A DNA stretch of 64,000 nt from Sphingomonas aerolata (GCF_003046295.1 NZ_PZZN01000001.1:826812-890811), one strand, 5' to 3'; positions 12,352 through 21,214 are shown, numbered from the stretch's first letter. The notes: a model not told the origin generated them from the letters alone. A program made the numbers and translations.

Positions 12352-15300
12352 TCATTCCGCCGGCTGTGTCCCGCCATCGCCATCGCGAAAGCCGATCTTG
12401 GGCGATGCCGGCCCGAGCGCCGGCGCGTTGGGGCCGGCGATCCCGACCACTTCAGCGCCGTCGTCGCCGGGCCGGAAGGTGAGCAGGCGGCGACCCAGTC
12501 GTGGCCCCGCCCAGCGCTCGATTCCGACCGCGATGCTGAACGTCGCCGGCACGATCAACAGCGTCAGCACGGTCGACATCACCAGACCGCCGATCACGGT
12601 GATGCCCATGGGCGCGCGGAACGATCCGTCGCCGCCGATCGACAGCGCGGTCGGCACCATGCCCGCGACCATCGCGACCGTGGTCATGACGATCGGCTGC
12701 GCACGCTTGTGCCCGGCATCGACGATCGCGGTCCAGATATCGACGCCCTTGCCCATCTCCTCGAGCGCGAAGTCGATCAGCAGGATCGAGTTCTTCGCGA
12801 CGATTCCGAGCAGCATCAGCAGCCCGATATAGACCGGCATCGAGATCGGATGACCCGTCACCCACAAGGCGAGCAGCCCGCCGAGCGGCGCGAGGATCAG
12901 CGAGCCCATGTTGACGAACGGCGGCAACAGACGGCGATAGAGCAGCACGAGCACCGCGAAGACGAGCAGCACGCCCGCCACCACCGCGACGATGAAGTTG
13001 CTGATCATCTCGGCCTGCCACTTGGCCTGGCCGAGCACGAGTTCGCTCACCCCGATCGGCAGCGCGTTCATCGTCGGCAGCGCATGGATCTGCTTCTGCG
13101 CATCGCCGCTGATCACGCCGGGCGCGAGATCCGCACCGATCGACAGCTGGCGCTGCTGGTTGACGCGGTCGATCTTGGTAGGCCCCGAGCCCAGCCCGAT
13201 ATCGGCGACCAGGCTGAGCGGCACCGATCCGCCCGTCGCGGTGGCGACCGGCAGGTTCTGGATCGTCGCGAGACTCGTCCGCGCATTCTGGTCGAGCGCG
13301 ACGCGGATCGGGATCTGGCGATCGCTGAGCGAGAAGCGCGCGCTGTTCTGGTCGATATCGCCCAGCGTCGCGATGCGGATCGCACTCGACAGGCCCTGCG
13401 TCGTCACGCCGAGATTGGCGGCGAGATCGAGCCGCGGGCGGATGACGATTTCAGGACGCTGCAGATTGCCCGCGACGCGCGGCGCGACCAGCGACGGCAG
13501 CTTCGCCATCTCGGTCACGATCTTCTGCGCGGTCGCGTCGAGCTTGACCGGGTCGTCGCCGCCCAGCGTGATCGTCACGTCGCGATTGCTGCCGCCCCAG
13601 CCGAACTGCGACCGGAACGACACGCGCGCATCGGGGATCGCCGCGAGCTGCGGCGCGAGACTCCGCTCGAACGCGGTGCTCTTCATCGAGCGATCGTCCT
13701 TGAGCGTCGCGGTGACGCGGCCATTGCCGACCGCGGTGCGGGCATAGACCGATGCGACATCGGGTTGCGCCTGGAGGATGCTCGCGACCCGGGTCACGAC
13801 CGCCTGGGTCTGCGCCAGCGTCGTGCCGGGGACCATGTCGATCGTCGCGGTGCTGGTATCGCTGTCGCGCGGCGGCTGGAAGGTCGAGGGCAGGACGAAG
13901 AACATCGCGATCGTGATCGCGGTCGCGGCCGCACCGGCGACGACCGGCAGCCAGCGGTGCCGCAGCGTGAAGCGCAGCGACGCCATGTACCAGTCCATCA
14001 GCTTGCCCTCGCCGTGGCTGGCGGTGCCGTGGGCCTTCAAGAAATAGGCCGCGATCATCGGCGTGATCAGACGCGCGACCGCAAGGCTCATCAGCACCGA
14101 GGCGACCACGGTCAGACCGAAATTCTTGAAGAACTGACCCGAGATACCCGGCATCAGTCCGACCGGCAGGAACACCGCGACGATCGACATCGTCGTCGCG
14201 AGCACCGCCAGCCCGATCTCGTCGGCGGCATCGATCGACGCCTGATAGGCGGATTTGCCCATCCGCATGTGCCGGACGATGTTCTCGATCTCGACGATCG
14301 CATCGTCGACCAGCACGCCCGCGACGAGGCTGAGCGCGAGCAGCGTCATCTGGTTCAGCGTGAAGCCGAGCAGGTCCATGAACCAGAAGGCGGGAATCGC
14401 CGACAGCGGAATCGCGAGCGCGGAGATGATCGTCGCGCGCCAGTCGCGCAGGAACAGGAACACCACGATCACCGCGAGCACCGCGCCCTCGATCATCGCG
14501 TCGATCGCGCTGTGATATTGCTCCTCGGTATATTTCACGCTGTTCGAGCGCAGCACGAAATGCACCGCCGGATTGCGCTTCTCCAGCGCCTCGAGCTTCT
14601 TGACCGCATCGTTGAACACGGTGACGTCGGAGGCACCCTTGGCGCGTTGGAAGTCGAAGCTGATGACCTGGCGACCGTTGATCGCCGCCGCCGTCCGCTG
14701 CTCGGCATAGAGATCGCGGACCTGCGCGATGTCCGCCAGCCGCACGGTCCGCCCGCCGACCGAGATCTGCGTCTGGCCAAGGTCATAGGCGTTCTTGGCA
14801 TTGCCGAGCACGCGCACCGACTGTTCGGATCCGGCGATCTCCGCGCGGCCGCCCGCCGCGTTCAGATTGACCTGGCGCAGCTGCGCGTTGACCTGGCTCG
14901 CGGTCAGGCCCTGGCTTTGCAGCTTGACGGGATCGAGGATCACGCGAATCTCGCGGCTCACCCCGCCATTGCGGTTGACCGCGGCAAGCCCCGATACCGA
15001 CAGCAGCTCCTTCGCCACGGTATTGTCGATGTACCAGCTCAGCTGTTCGACCGTCATGTCGCTGGCGATCGCGGAATAGCTCGCGATATCCTCGTCGGTG
15101 GTGTTGGCGCGGAACACCTGCGGCTCTAGGATCCCCTCGGGCAGGTCGCCGCGGATCTGCGCGATCGCGTCGCGAACGTCGTTGACCGCGCGGTCGATCG
15201 GCGTGCCGATATTGAGCTGGATGACCGTCTGCGACGTGCCTTCGGTGACCGTCGAGCTGATCTGGTCGATGCCCTGCAGCGTCCGCACCGCCGCCTCGAC

Positions 15301-15507
15301 CCGCTGCGTGACTTGGGTTTCCAGTTCGGTGGGCGCCGCGCCCGGCTGGCTGATGACGACGATCGCGATCGGGAAATCGATATCCGGATCATTGTTCACG
15401 TCCATCCGCATGAAACTGACGATTCCCGCCAGCGTCAGTGCGAGGAACAGCACGATCGGCGGTACCGGGTTGCGGATCGCCCAAGCCGAGATGTTGCGGA
15501 AACCCAT
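12352..15507 (-). CDS. RND efflux transporter permease subunit (HAE-1 family)
   Basis: Proton-driven inner-membrane drug or small-molecule exporter, 1051 residues, the full AcrB-family length. The first span begins IRNPVPPIVLFLALTLAG. Porter domains follow (QPGAAPTELETQVTQRVE). The transmembrane proton relay LVAGVLVDDAIVEIENI in TM4 carries the two essential Asp residues. The second half repeats the pattern (GLLMLLGIVAKNSILLIDFA). The adaptor gene precedes it by 6 bases. No outer-membrane channel gene lies in the operon, so it must borrow a TolC-type protein from elsewhere. The C-terminal ~45 residues are a cytoplasmic tail. Confidence 0.93.
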   Translation of the reverse strand: MGFRNISAWAIRNPVPPIVLFLALTLAGIVSFMRMDVNNDPDIDFPIAIVVISQPGAAPTELETQVTQRVEAAVRTLQGIDQISSTVTEGTSQTVIQLNIGTPIDRAVNDVRDAIAQIRGDLPEGILEPQVFRANTTDEDIASYSAIASDMTVEQLSWYIDNTVAKELLSVSGLAAVNRNGGVSREIRVILDPVKLQSQGLTASQVNAQLRQVNLNAAGGRAEIAGSEQSVRVLGNAKNAYDLGQTQISVGGRTVRLADIAQVRDLYAEQRTAAAINGRQVISFDFQRAKGASDVTVFNDAVKKLEALEKRNPAVHFVLRSNSVKYTEEQYHSAIDAMIEGAVLAVIVVFLFLRDWRATIISALAIPLSAIPAFWFMDLLGFTLNQMTLLALSLVAGVLVDDAIVEIENIVRHMRMGKSAYQASIDAADEIGLAVLATTMSIVAVFLPVGLMPGISGQFFKNFGLTVVASVLMSLAVARLITPMIAAYFLKAHGTASHGEGKLMDWYMASLRFTLRHRWLPVVAGAAATAITIAMFFVLPSTFQPPRDSDTSTATIDMVPGTTLAQTQAVVTRVASILQAQPDVASVYARTAVGNGRVTATLKDDRSMKSTAFERSLAPQLAAIPDARVSFRSQFGWGGSNRDVTITLGGDDPVKLDATAQKIVTEMAKLPSLVAPRVAGNLQRPEIVIRPRLDLAANLGVTTQGLSSAIRIATLGDIDQNSARFSLSDRQIPIRVALDQNARTSLATIQNLPVATATGGSVPLSLVADIGLGSGPTKIDRVNQQRQLSIGADLAPGVISGDAQKQIHALPTMNALPIGVSELVLGQAKWQAEMISNFIVAVVAGVLLVFAVLVLLYRRLLPPFVNMGSLILAPLGGLLALWVTGHPISMPVYIGLLMLLGIVAKNSILLIDFALEEMGKGVDIWTAIVDAGHKRAQPIVMTTVAMVAGMVPTALSIGGDGSFRAPMGITVIGGLVMSTVLTLLIVPATFSIAVGIERWAGPRLGRRLLTFRPGDDGAEVVGIAGPNAPALGPASPKIGFRDGDGGTQPAE

Positions 15508-15513
15508 GGTGCG

Positions 15514-16728
15514 TCAGCCCCGTTTGATACTGGTGGGTGTCGTCGTCGCGCTGGTCGTCGCCTTGGTCACGGGCTTGACCTTCTGCCCCGGTGCGAGGAA
15601 CCCGCCGGCCGACTGGACGACGCGTTCGTTGCCCTGCAGCCCGCCTGCGATCGTCACCGCACTGTCGGAAACCTGACCGATCTTCACGTCGCGGCGCACC
15701 ACCTTGTCGTCGGGACCGACAACATACACGAAACTGCCCTTGTCGTCGCTCTGCAACGCCGAGTCGGGAAGCTGCGGTGCGACCGTCGCGCCACCGACGA
15801 TCGACGCCGCGGCGAACCCGCCCGGGCGCAGCGCGGGATCATAGGCGAGCGCGATTCGCGCGACGCCCTGGCGCGTCTGCGGGTCGATCACCGGCGACAC
15901 CTGCCAGACCTCGCCCTTATACCCCTTGGCCGAACCGACCGGCGTCACCGTCGCCCGCGCGCCGACGGGAAGGCCGAGCAGATCGCTTTCGGCCAGCGCC
16001 GCGCGCATTTCCATCTGTCCGCCCATCGCCATGCGGAACAGCACGCCGGTCCCCGAGCTGACGATCTGCCCGGGCTCGACGCCGCGGGTCAGCACCAGGC
16101 CGGCGGCCGGTGCACGGATGTCGAGTCGCCCGTTGCGCGCGCGGGCCTCGCCGAGCGACGCCTGCGCCACCTTGACGCGCGCCGCCGCCGCATCACGCGT
16201 CGCCGCCTTGCGCTGGAGATCCGCCTTCGAGATGAACCCACGATCGACCAGCTGCTGCGCGCGGTCGAGCTCCGCCTGCGCGATCGTCTCGTCCGACCGC
16301 GCCACGGTTACGGATGCCGACAGCGATGCCGCGGTCTCGGTCTGGACCGAGCGATCGACCGTCGCGAGCACCTGCCCCGCCGCGACCCACTGGCCCGGCT
16401 CGACCAGCACGCGCGTGATCATGCCGCCCTCGCCCGCGACGCCGACGGGCATTTCGCGGCGCGCGGCCAGCGTACCGGTCGCGGCGATCACCCGGTCGAC
16501 GGTCTGGCGGCCGGGCACGATGACGGTGACGCTCGGGATCTGCTCGGTCGGTGCGCCGGGCGCCGCTGCATCCTTCTTGCCCGATCCGAACGCGAACCAG
16601 GCGATGGCCAGCGCCACGAGGATGACGACCACCGCGATGATGATGTTGCGACGGGTATGCGACGGCGGCGTCTGATCCGTCAGCACCTGCTGCGGCTCGC
16701 CGCCGATCGTCCTGGCTTCGTAGTTCAT
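15514..16728 (-). CDS. RND efflux periplasmic adaptor subunit (HlyD/AcrA-like)
   Basis: Membrane-fusion protein bridging the RND pump to an outer-membrane channel. The 404 residues have one N-terminal anchor (IIIAVVVILVALAIAWFAF, about 29-47) instead of a lipobox. A lipoyl/barrel-sandwich half motif comes next (GEGGMITRVLVEPGQWVAAGQ), then a helical hairpin (residues ~125-200). The second lipoyl half is DIRAPAAGLVLTRGVEPGQIV, followed by the beta-barrel and the membrane-proximal domain (GGLQGNERVVQSAGGFLAPG). It starts the two-gene pump operon, with a good promoter candidate 53-79 bases upstream. Confidence 0.93.
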   Translation of the reverse strand: MNYEARTIGGEPQQVLTDQTPPSHTRRNIIIAVVVILVALAIAWFAFGSGKKDAAAPGAPTEQIPSVTVIVPGRQTVDRVIAATGTLAARREMPVGVAGEGGMITRVLVEPGQWVAAGQVLATVDRSVQTETAASLSASVTVARSDETIAQAELDRAQQLVDRGFISKADLQRKAATRDAAAARVKVAQASLGEARARNGRLDIRAPAAGLVLTRGVEPGQIVSSGTGVLFRMAMGGQMEMRAALAESDLLGLPVGARATVTPVGSAKGYKGEVWQVSPVIDPQTRQGVARIALAYDPALRPGGFAAASIVGGATVAPQLPDSALQSDDKGSFVYVVGPDDKVVRRDVKIGQVSDSAVTIAGGLQGNERVVQSAGGFLAPGQKVKPVTKATTSATTTPTSIKRG

Positions 16729-16780
16729 GCGCGCGCTATCCCCGTCCCGACCCGAATCCGCCGGACCACTCGCCAGCTGT

Positions 16781-16807
16781 ATTATATAAATAGATCACCG
16801 TGCTCAA
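16781..16807 (-). promoter_or_regulatory. Candidate promoter of the RND pump operon
   Basis: On the minus strand a consensus -10 TATAAT (16786-16781) follows TTGAGC (16807-16802) with 15 bases between. The site is inside the only AT-rich patch of the 218-base gap between the adaptor gene and the SIMPL gene. The transcript would have a leader of roughly 45 bases. The short spacer makes the -35 half uncertain. Confidence 0.4.
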
Positions 16808-16946
16808 GCCCCCCCGGCACGCCGCGCAGCCAAATGTCAGACATGACCAGGATCGCACCTGTCTGCAAGCTGCACGCGATGTTCAGCCTGCGTTGACCCG
16901 GCTTCGATCAATCGCGAAAGCAGGCTGACTTACAGGGAGACACGAT

Positions 16947-17687
16947 ATGACCAGGCTCACCATGATCGCGACGCTGGCGGCGGTTCCGCTCGCCGCCGCG
17001 ATCCCCGCCGCCGTTTCGGCGCAGGCGCAGGCGTCGACGGTCGAACCGATGGTCCCCGCGACCGGGACCGTGCTCGACGTCAGCGCCGAGGGCCGCACCA
17101 CGCGCGTGCCCGATGTCGCGACGATCCGTGCGGGTGTCGTCTCGCAGGCGACGACCGCCGCGGCCGCGCTGGCGGACAATGCGCAGCGGATGAACCGCGT
17201 CCTCGCGGCATTGAAGAAGGCCGGGGTCGCGCCGCGCGACATCGCCACCGCGACGGTCGGGCTCGCGCCGCAATATCGCTATGCCGACAACCAGCCGCCG
17301 GCGGTCACCGGCTATCAGGCGACCAACAGCGTCTCGATCCGCTTCCGCGACGTGGCGAAGTCGGGCGCGATCCTCGATGCGCTGGTCGCCGAGGGCGCGA
17401 ACCAGATCGACGGTCCCAATCTGTCGATCGACCAGCCCGATGCGGCGCTGGACGAGGCGCGGGCCGACGCGGTCAAGCGCGCGCGCGCGCGCGCCGAGAT
17501 CTATGCGCGGTCCGCCGGCATGCGCGTCTCGCGGATCGTCTCGATCACCGAGAATGGCGAGAATGCCGGCAACCCGAACCCGCCGGTCTTCATGGCCCGC
17601 GCGGCGATGGCCAAGGACAGCACGCAGATCGTCGCGGGCGAGAAGGACGTCACCGTCTCGGTCTCGGTCCGCTTCCTGCTGAACTGA
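16947..17687 (+). CDS. SIMPL domain-containing periplasmic protein (DUF541)
   Basis: Exported protein of the SIMPL/DUF541 family, whose members (for example E. coli YggE) are linked to oxidative-stress tolerance without a defined activity. The 246 residues start with a Sec signal (LTMIATLAAVPLAAAIPAAV, cleavage near SAQA-QA). The domain shows TGTVLDVSAEGRTTRVPDVA, GVAPRDIATATVGLAPQY and GYQATNSVSIRFRDV, then VDARAD-like helices around 170-190. The ATG is preceded by CAGGGAGACACGAT. A bidirectional terminator follows. Confidence 0.88.
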   Translation: MTRLTMIATLAAVPLAAAIPAAVSAQAQASTVEPMVPATGTVLDVSAEGRTTRVPDVATIRAGVVSQATTAAAALADNAQRMNRVLAALKKAGVAPRDIATATVGLAPQYRYADNQPPAVTGYQATNSVSIRFRDVAKSGAILDALVAEGANQIDGPNLSIDQPDAALDEARADAVKRARARAEIYARSAGMRVSRIVSITENGENAGNPNPPVFMARAAMAKDSTQIVAGEKDVTVSVSVRFLLN

Positions 17688-17695
17688 GCGCACAG

Positions 17696-17730
17696 AAAAA
17701 GGGCCGCCCGGTTGCCCGGACGGCCCTTTT
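17696..17730. terminator. Bidirectional Rho-independent terminator
   Basis: An A5 run (17696-17700), stem GGGCCG-C-CCGG pairing with CCGG-A-CGGCCC around a TTGC loop, then T4. It lies between the convergent SIMPL and GlsB genes and can end transcripts from both sides. Confidence 0.9.
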
Positions 17731-17753
17731 CTAACGCTGTGTAGCGACCGCTC

Positions 17754-18011
17754 TTAGCGGACGCTGCCGCGGCGCACGAGGTTGACGATCGCGAGCAGCA
17801 CGATCGCGCCAAGCAGCGACACGATGAAGGAGGTCAGCGTCAGCGGTGCGCTGTTGATCGAGCCACCCGACAGGATCAGGCCGCCGATGAAGGCGCCGAC
17901 GATGCCGACGATGATGTTCAGGAAGATGCCCTGCTGCGCGTCGGTGCGCATGATCATGCTGGCAATCCAGCCGATGACGCCGCCGATGATCAGCCAAAGA
18001 ATGATACCCAT
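17754..18011 (-). CDS. GlsB/YeaQ/YmgE family stress-response membrane protein
   Basis: Small integral membrane protein, 85 residues, with three hydrophobic segments (MGIILWLIIGGVIGWIASMI, the glycine-rich IIVGIVGAFIGGLIL, and FIVSLLGAIVLLAIVNLV). This is the classic 'transglycosylase-associated' pattern, although no enzymatic activity is established. I start at the internal ATG because GGAGGG stands about 8 bases upstream and the family begins MGII. The longer in-frame reading adds an Arg-rich stretch. An EcfG-like promoter sits 43-70 bases upstream, which fits a general-stress role. Confidence 0.88.
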   Translation of the reverse strand: MGIILWLIIGGVIGWIASMIMRTDAQQGIFLNIIVGIVGAFIGGLILSGGSINSAPLTLTSFIVSLLGAIVLLAIVNLVRRGSVR

Positions 18012-18053
18012 TTTACTTTCCCTCCGTTGTTCCCGTAGCCGGGCGATGGCGGA

Positions 18054-18081
18054 AAGACGTGCGAGCACGGACGTTTGTTCC
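18054..18081 (-). promoter_or_regulatory. Candidate EcfG (general stress sigma factor) promoter of the GlsB gene
   Basis: Minus strand GGAAC (18081-18077), 17 bases, then CGTCTT (18059-18054). The alphaproteobacterial EcfG consensus is GGAAC-N16/17-CGTT. Position relative to the GlsB start and the stress annotation of the target agree with the call. No EcfG, NepR or PhyR gene is in the window. Confidence 0.5.
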
Positions 18082-18113
18082 GCCCGCGTTTTGATTATGT
18101 AGGCTGATTCGGG

Positions 18114-18413
18114 TCAGTATTTTTGCTGCCTTTCGTACAGCGACTTATAGTGCTGGATCCGCGTCACGCGCAGGCCCGGCATCCCCGACCGGTCGATCGC
18201 GCGCTGCCATCCGGCAAATTCCTCGACCGTCAGCCCATAGCGGTCGCAGACCTCGTCGACCGACAACAGACCGCCATTGACCGCGGCGACGACCTCGGCC
18301 TTGCGGCGTACGACCCACCGCGTCGTGCTCGGCGGCGGCAGCGAATCCAGCGTCAATTGCTCGCCAAGCGGTCCGATGACCTTGGCAGGGCGGAACTTCT
18401 GGTTCTCGATCAT
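18114..18413 (-). CDS. sciP: SciP-type CtrA inhibitor (DUF1153 family)
   Basis: Small cytoplasmic cell-cycle regulator. In Caulobacter, SciP binds the master regulator CtrA and blocks transcription of CtrA-dependent genes. The 99 residues start MIENQKFRPAKVIGPLGEQL and contain the family core STTRWVVRRKAEVVAAVNGG, then a helix-turn-helix-like segment LLSVDEVCDRYGLTVEEFAG and WQRAIDRSGMPGLRVTRIQH. ATG with AGAGG six bases upstream. It is monocistronic in appearance. The upstream 100 bases hold small inverted repeats but no clear CtrA box. Confidence 0.87.
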   Translation of the reverse strand: MIENQKFRPAKVIGPLGEQLTLDSLPPPSTTRWVVRRKAEVVAAVNGGLLSVDEVCDRYGLTVEEFAGWQRAIDRSGMPGLRVTRIQHYKSLYERQQKY

Positions 18414-18515
18414 TTACAACCTCTGATCGGGGCGGGGGCCCCCTCTCGATACGTGGCTACGACCCGTAGCCAAGGGAGTTGAAGAATGGCTGAAACGCCG
18501 CGGTAAACGCCGCGG

Positions 18516-18743
18516 TCATTCCTGTTTCCATCGCGTCAAGGCATCCGCCATTGGCCCGTTGAACGCCCCGTGGACGGGGGCGAACAGCTTGGGATCGATC
18601 GCACCCCGCGAAAACCCGGCCTGAACCGCCGCGGTCGGGCTCGCCGCCTGACGCGCGGCGATCCCGACGATCAACACCGCCAGGTCACCGGGCAGAACGG
18701 TCAGCTCGGCCTCTCGATCGAAACGGGGGAAGCTCAGATCCAA
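18516..18743 (-). CDS. Hypothetical 75-residue protein
   Basis: Not recognised. An open frame with GC-rich third codon positions like its neighbours encodes MDLSFPRFDREAELTVLPGD ... GPMADALTRWKQE. It has a hydrophobic stretch (LAVLIVGIAARQAA) but no convincing membrane span. The only start in frame after an upstream stop is TTG, with no clear ribosome-binding site, so the gene may be a remnant. It lies between sciP and mnmA, divergent from mnmA. Confidence 0.45.
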   Translation of the reverse strand: MDLSFPRFDREAELTVLPGDLAVLIVGIAARQAASPTAAVQAGFSRGAIDPKLFAPVHGAFNGPMADALTRWKQE

Positions 18744-18844
18744 CGCGACACTCGCAAAACACCAACTACAGGTTCCGTCTAAACGCCGGGGAATGAAAAC
18801 GAGGTAAAGTTCGGGACAAAGAGTTGTCGCGCCTGTCGCTTTTT

Positions 18845-18873
18845 TTGCAACGCCTCGTCGCAGAGACTATGGT
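18845..18873 (+). promoter_or_regulatory. Candidate mnmA promoter giving a leaderless mRNA
   Basis: TTGCAA (18845-18850), a 17-base spacer and TATGGT (18868-18873). The expected transcription start, seven bases past the -10, is the A of the mnmA ATG (18880). No ribosome-binding site precedes that ATG, which agrees with leaderless translation. Confidence 0.5.
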
Positions 18874-18879
18874 GTACCG

Positions 18880-20004
18880 ATGGAACAGGCGGATTTTCAG
18901 CTCGGCGGCGCGACACCAGGGTCGGGGTCGCTGGCCGGTCGACGGATCGTCGTCGCGATGTCGGGCGGGGTCGACAGCTCGGTCGTCGCGGCGCTCGCGC
19001 ATGCCACCGGCGCGGAGACGATCGGCGTGACGTTGCAGCTCTACGACCACGGCGAGGCGGTCGGCCGCGCGGGCTCGTGCTGCGCGGGCCGCGACATTCG
19101 CGACGCGCGCGCGGTCTGCGACCGGCTGGGCATCGCGCATTACGTCTTCGATCATGAATCGAGCTTTCGCGAACAGGTCGTCGACACCTTTGCCGACGCT
19201 TATCTCGCGGGGCGCACGCCGATTCCGTGCGTCCAGTGCAACATGGGGCCCAAGTTCACGGATCTGCTGAAGCTCGCGCGCGATCTCGGCGCGGACTGCC
19301 TGGCGACCGGCCATTATGTCCGCCGCGTCGAGGGGACGCACGGCGCCGAACTCCATCGCGGCGCGGATCCGGCCCGCGACCAGAGCTATTTCCTGTTCGC
19401 GACGACGCAGGCGCAGCTCGACTATCTGCGCTTCCCGCTCGGCGGCCTGCCCAAGGCGCGCGTGCGCGAGATCGCGGCCGAACTCGGCCTCGGCGTCGCG
19501 GCCAAGCCCGACAGCCAGGATATCTGCTTCGTCCCCGACGGCGATTATGCCGGACTGGTCAAGAAGCTGCGCCCGGAGGCGGATACCGCAGGCGATATCG
19601 TCGATATCGGCGGCATGAAGCTCGGCGAGCATCGCGGGCTGATCCACTTCACCGTCGGCCAGCGTCGCGGACTGGAGATCGGCGGCAGCCCCGAGCCGCT
19701 CTATGTTGTGCGCGTCGAGCCCGACACCAGGCGCGTCGTCGTCGGCCCGCGCCGGGCGCTCGCGGTTTCGGCGGCGCAGCTGAGCGACATCAACTGGCTC
19801 GGCGACGATTTTACCGGGCCGCTTACCGCCAAGGTGCGCTCGATGGCCAAGCCCGTCCCGGCCCGCCTGATCTGTGACCGCGTCGTGTTCGACGCACCCG
19901 AATATGGTGTAGCCCCGGGGCAGGCGACCGTCCTCTATGCCGGCGACCGCGTGCTCGGCGGCGGCTGGATCTCGTCGACCGAGGCGGCACTCGCCGCCGC
20001 CTGA
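18880..20004 (+). CDS. mnmA: tRNA-specific 2-thiouridylase MnmA
   Basis: Thiolates U34 of tRNA-Lys, -Glu and -Gln using ATP and a persulfide. Its 374 residues have the PP-loop [14 protein letters not shown] (about 27-40), TPIPCVQCN with the catalytic Cys near residue 113, the HYVRR/ATGH region, and [13 protein letters not shown] with the second catalytic Cys near residue 211. The C-terminal domain has [20 protein letters not shown]. The start is set by the first residues aligning with the family and by the promoter that would start transcription at this ATG. The UVR mini-gene follows by 15 bases. Confidence 0.95.
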   Translation: MEQADFQLGGATPGSGSLAGRRIVVAMSGGVDSSVVAALAHATGAETIGVTLQLYDHGEAVGRAGSCCAGRDIRDARAVCDRLGIAHYVFDHESSFREQVVDTFADAYLAGRTPIPCVQCNMGPKFTDLLKLARDLGADCLATGHYVRRVEGTHGAELHRGADPARDQSYFLFATTQAQLDYLRFPLGGLPKARVREIAAELGLGVAAKPDSQDICFVPDGDYAGLVKKLRPEADTAGDIVDIGGMKLGEHRGLIHFTVGQRRGLEIGGSPEPLYVVRVEPDTRRVVVGPRRALAVSAAQLSDINWLGDDFTGPLTAKVRSMAKPVPARLICDRVVFDAPEYGVAPGQATVLYAGDRVLGGGWISSTEAALAAA

Positions 20005-20019
20005 CGCGTTGAACGCGGT

Positions 20020-20268
20020 ATGGATATCGACGACCTGCGCCGCCAGATGGAAGCCGCCGCCGCGGCGATGGACTTCGAGACCGCGGGGCGGCTGCGCGAC
20101 CAGATCAGCCTGCTCCGCGGCGGCGGCGCCGTCGCCGACACCGCGGGACTCACCCGCCAGCAACCCGGCGCGATGGGTCTGGGCACCAGCCAGCAACGTC
20201 TGACCCCGCCGCCCGGCTGGGTGAAACCCAAGAAGCCTGACCCGATGACCAAGGGCCGCAAGCGCTAG
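20020..20268 (+). CDS. UvrB/UvrC-motif mini-protein
   Basis: An 82-residue protein whose first ~32 residues form a UVR motif (DIDDLRRQMEAAAAAMDFET, then AGRLRDQISLLR), the helix pair by which UvrB and UvrC interact; the motif also occurs in McsA-type proteins. The rest is Pro/Lys-rich and ends KKPDPMTKGRKR, perhaps nucleic-acid binding. It lies just after mnmA in the same direction and is probably cotranscribed. Function unknown; a repair role is only implied by the motif. Confidence 0.75.
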   Translation: MDIDDLRRQMEAAAAAMDFETAGRLRDQISLLRGGGAVADTAGLTRQQPGAMGLGTSQQRLTPPPGWVKPKKPDPMTKGRKR

Positions 20269-20288
20269 CCGCCACGCCGCTCCTCTTC

Positions 20289-20370
20289 CGTCATCCTGAC
20301 GAAAGTCAGGATCCAGGGTAACGAAGCAAGACGATCCTGGCTCTGGATCCTGACTTTCGTCAGGATGACG
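20289..20370. repeat. REP-like inverted-repeat pair (27-base perfect arms)
   Basis: Arms 20289-20315 and 20344-20370 are exact reverse complements, separated by 28 bases. Each arm folds alone as ATCCTGAC-GAAA-GTCAGGAT. The pair fills the convergent gap between the UVR gene and the PhzF gene and may also stop transcription. Confidence 0.85.
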
Positions 20371-20386
20371 TAGAGTTAGACCGTGA

Positions 20387-21178
20387 TCACGGCAGCAGGA
20401 ACGTGCCCTCGATCACCGTCACGCATGCACCGCCAAGCACCACCCGGTCGCCTTCGAGCCGGCAGGTCAGCCGCCCCCCGCGCGCGCTCGCTTGGAACGC
20501 GGTGAAACTGTCCCCCAGCGTCTGCGCCCAGTACGGTACCATCACCGCATGCGCCGACCCCGTCACCGGGTCCTCGTTGATTGCATAATAAGGCGTGAAG
20601 ACGCGGCTGACGATCGCGGTCGCGGACCCCTTCGCCGCGACGATCGCGACGATCGGAAACTTCGCCAGCGCAACGAAATCGGGTTTCAGGTTGCGGACGA
20701 TCGCCTCGTCCTCGACGATCACCAGCGCATAGCCCTTGTCGTGCCACAGCGTCTCGACCGGCGAATCGATCGTCAGTGCCGCGACGATCTCCGGCATCGC
20801 CTTTGGCGCGGGCGCCCAGGCTGGCAGCTCGAGCGTGTATCCGCCATCCGCGCAGGCGACCTCGAGGATCCCGGCCTGCCGCGTCGCGAACCGGACCCGG
20901 TCGCGCGCGCTATCCGACGACAGCACGAAATGCCCGCTCGCCAGCGTCGCATGACCGCACAGCGCGACCTCTGCGCCCGGCGTGAACCAGCGCAGGTCGA
21001 AATCGACGCCCTCTTCGGCGGAGGGGACGATGAACGCGGTCTCGCTCAGGTTGTTCTCCTGCGCGATATCCAGCAGCACCGCATCGTCGAGCCACGCGGA
21101 CAACGGCATCACCGCCGCCGGATTGCCCGCAAAGGCCGTGTCGGCGAACGCATCGATCTGCGCGAACGGTATTCTCAT
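20387..21178 (-). CDS. PhzF family isomerase-like protein
   Basis: Member of the PhzF/diaminopimelate-epimerase fold family; true PhzF isomerises a phenazine precursor, but most members, including this one without other phz genes, have unknown substrates. Its 263 residues begin IPFAQIDAFADTAFAGNPAAV. The proposed catalytic Glu is in NNLSETAFIV (about 47), LRWFTPGAEVALCGHATLA is near 70-88, and the second-half mirror motif EDPVTGSAHAVMVPYW is near 205. Single gene on the minus strand, 36 bases after the cation transporter stop. Confidence 0.88.
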   Translation of the reverse strand: MRIPFAQIDAFADTAFAGNPAAVMPLSAWLDDAVLLDIAQENNLSETAFIVPSAEEGVDFDLRWFTPGAEVALCGHATLASGHFVLSSDSARDRVRFATRQAGILEVACADGGYTLELPAWAPAPKAMPEIVAALTIDSPVETLWHDKGYALVIVEDEAIVRNLKPDFVALAKFPIVAIVAAKGSATAIVSRVFTPYYAINEDPVTGSAHAVMVPYWAQTLGDSFTAFQASARGGRLTCRLEGDRVVLGGACVTVIEGTFLLP

Positions 21179-21214
21179 GCTGCTGCCCCTCTGCCCGTTG
21201 TCGATCGCCGCAGG

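Noticed and set aside
12337..15129. 930-codon open frame on the plus strand
   Set aside because: Complement of the RND permease gene, which has full family motifs; composition (Arg/Asp/His) is that of a shadow.
16892..16920. TTGACC as a promoter for the SIMPL gene
   Set aside because: No acceptable -10 at 16-18 bases (GAAAGC); kept only as a weak possibility and not listed.
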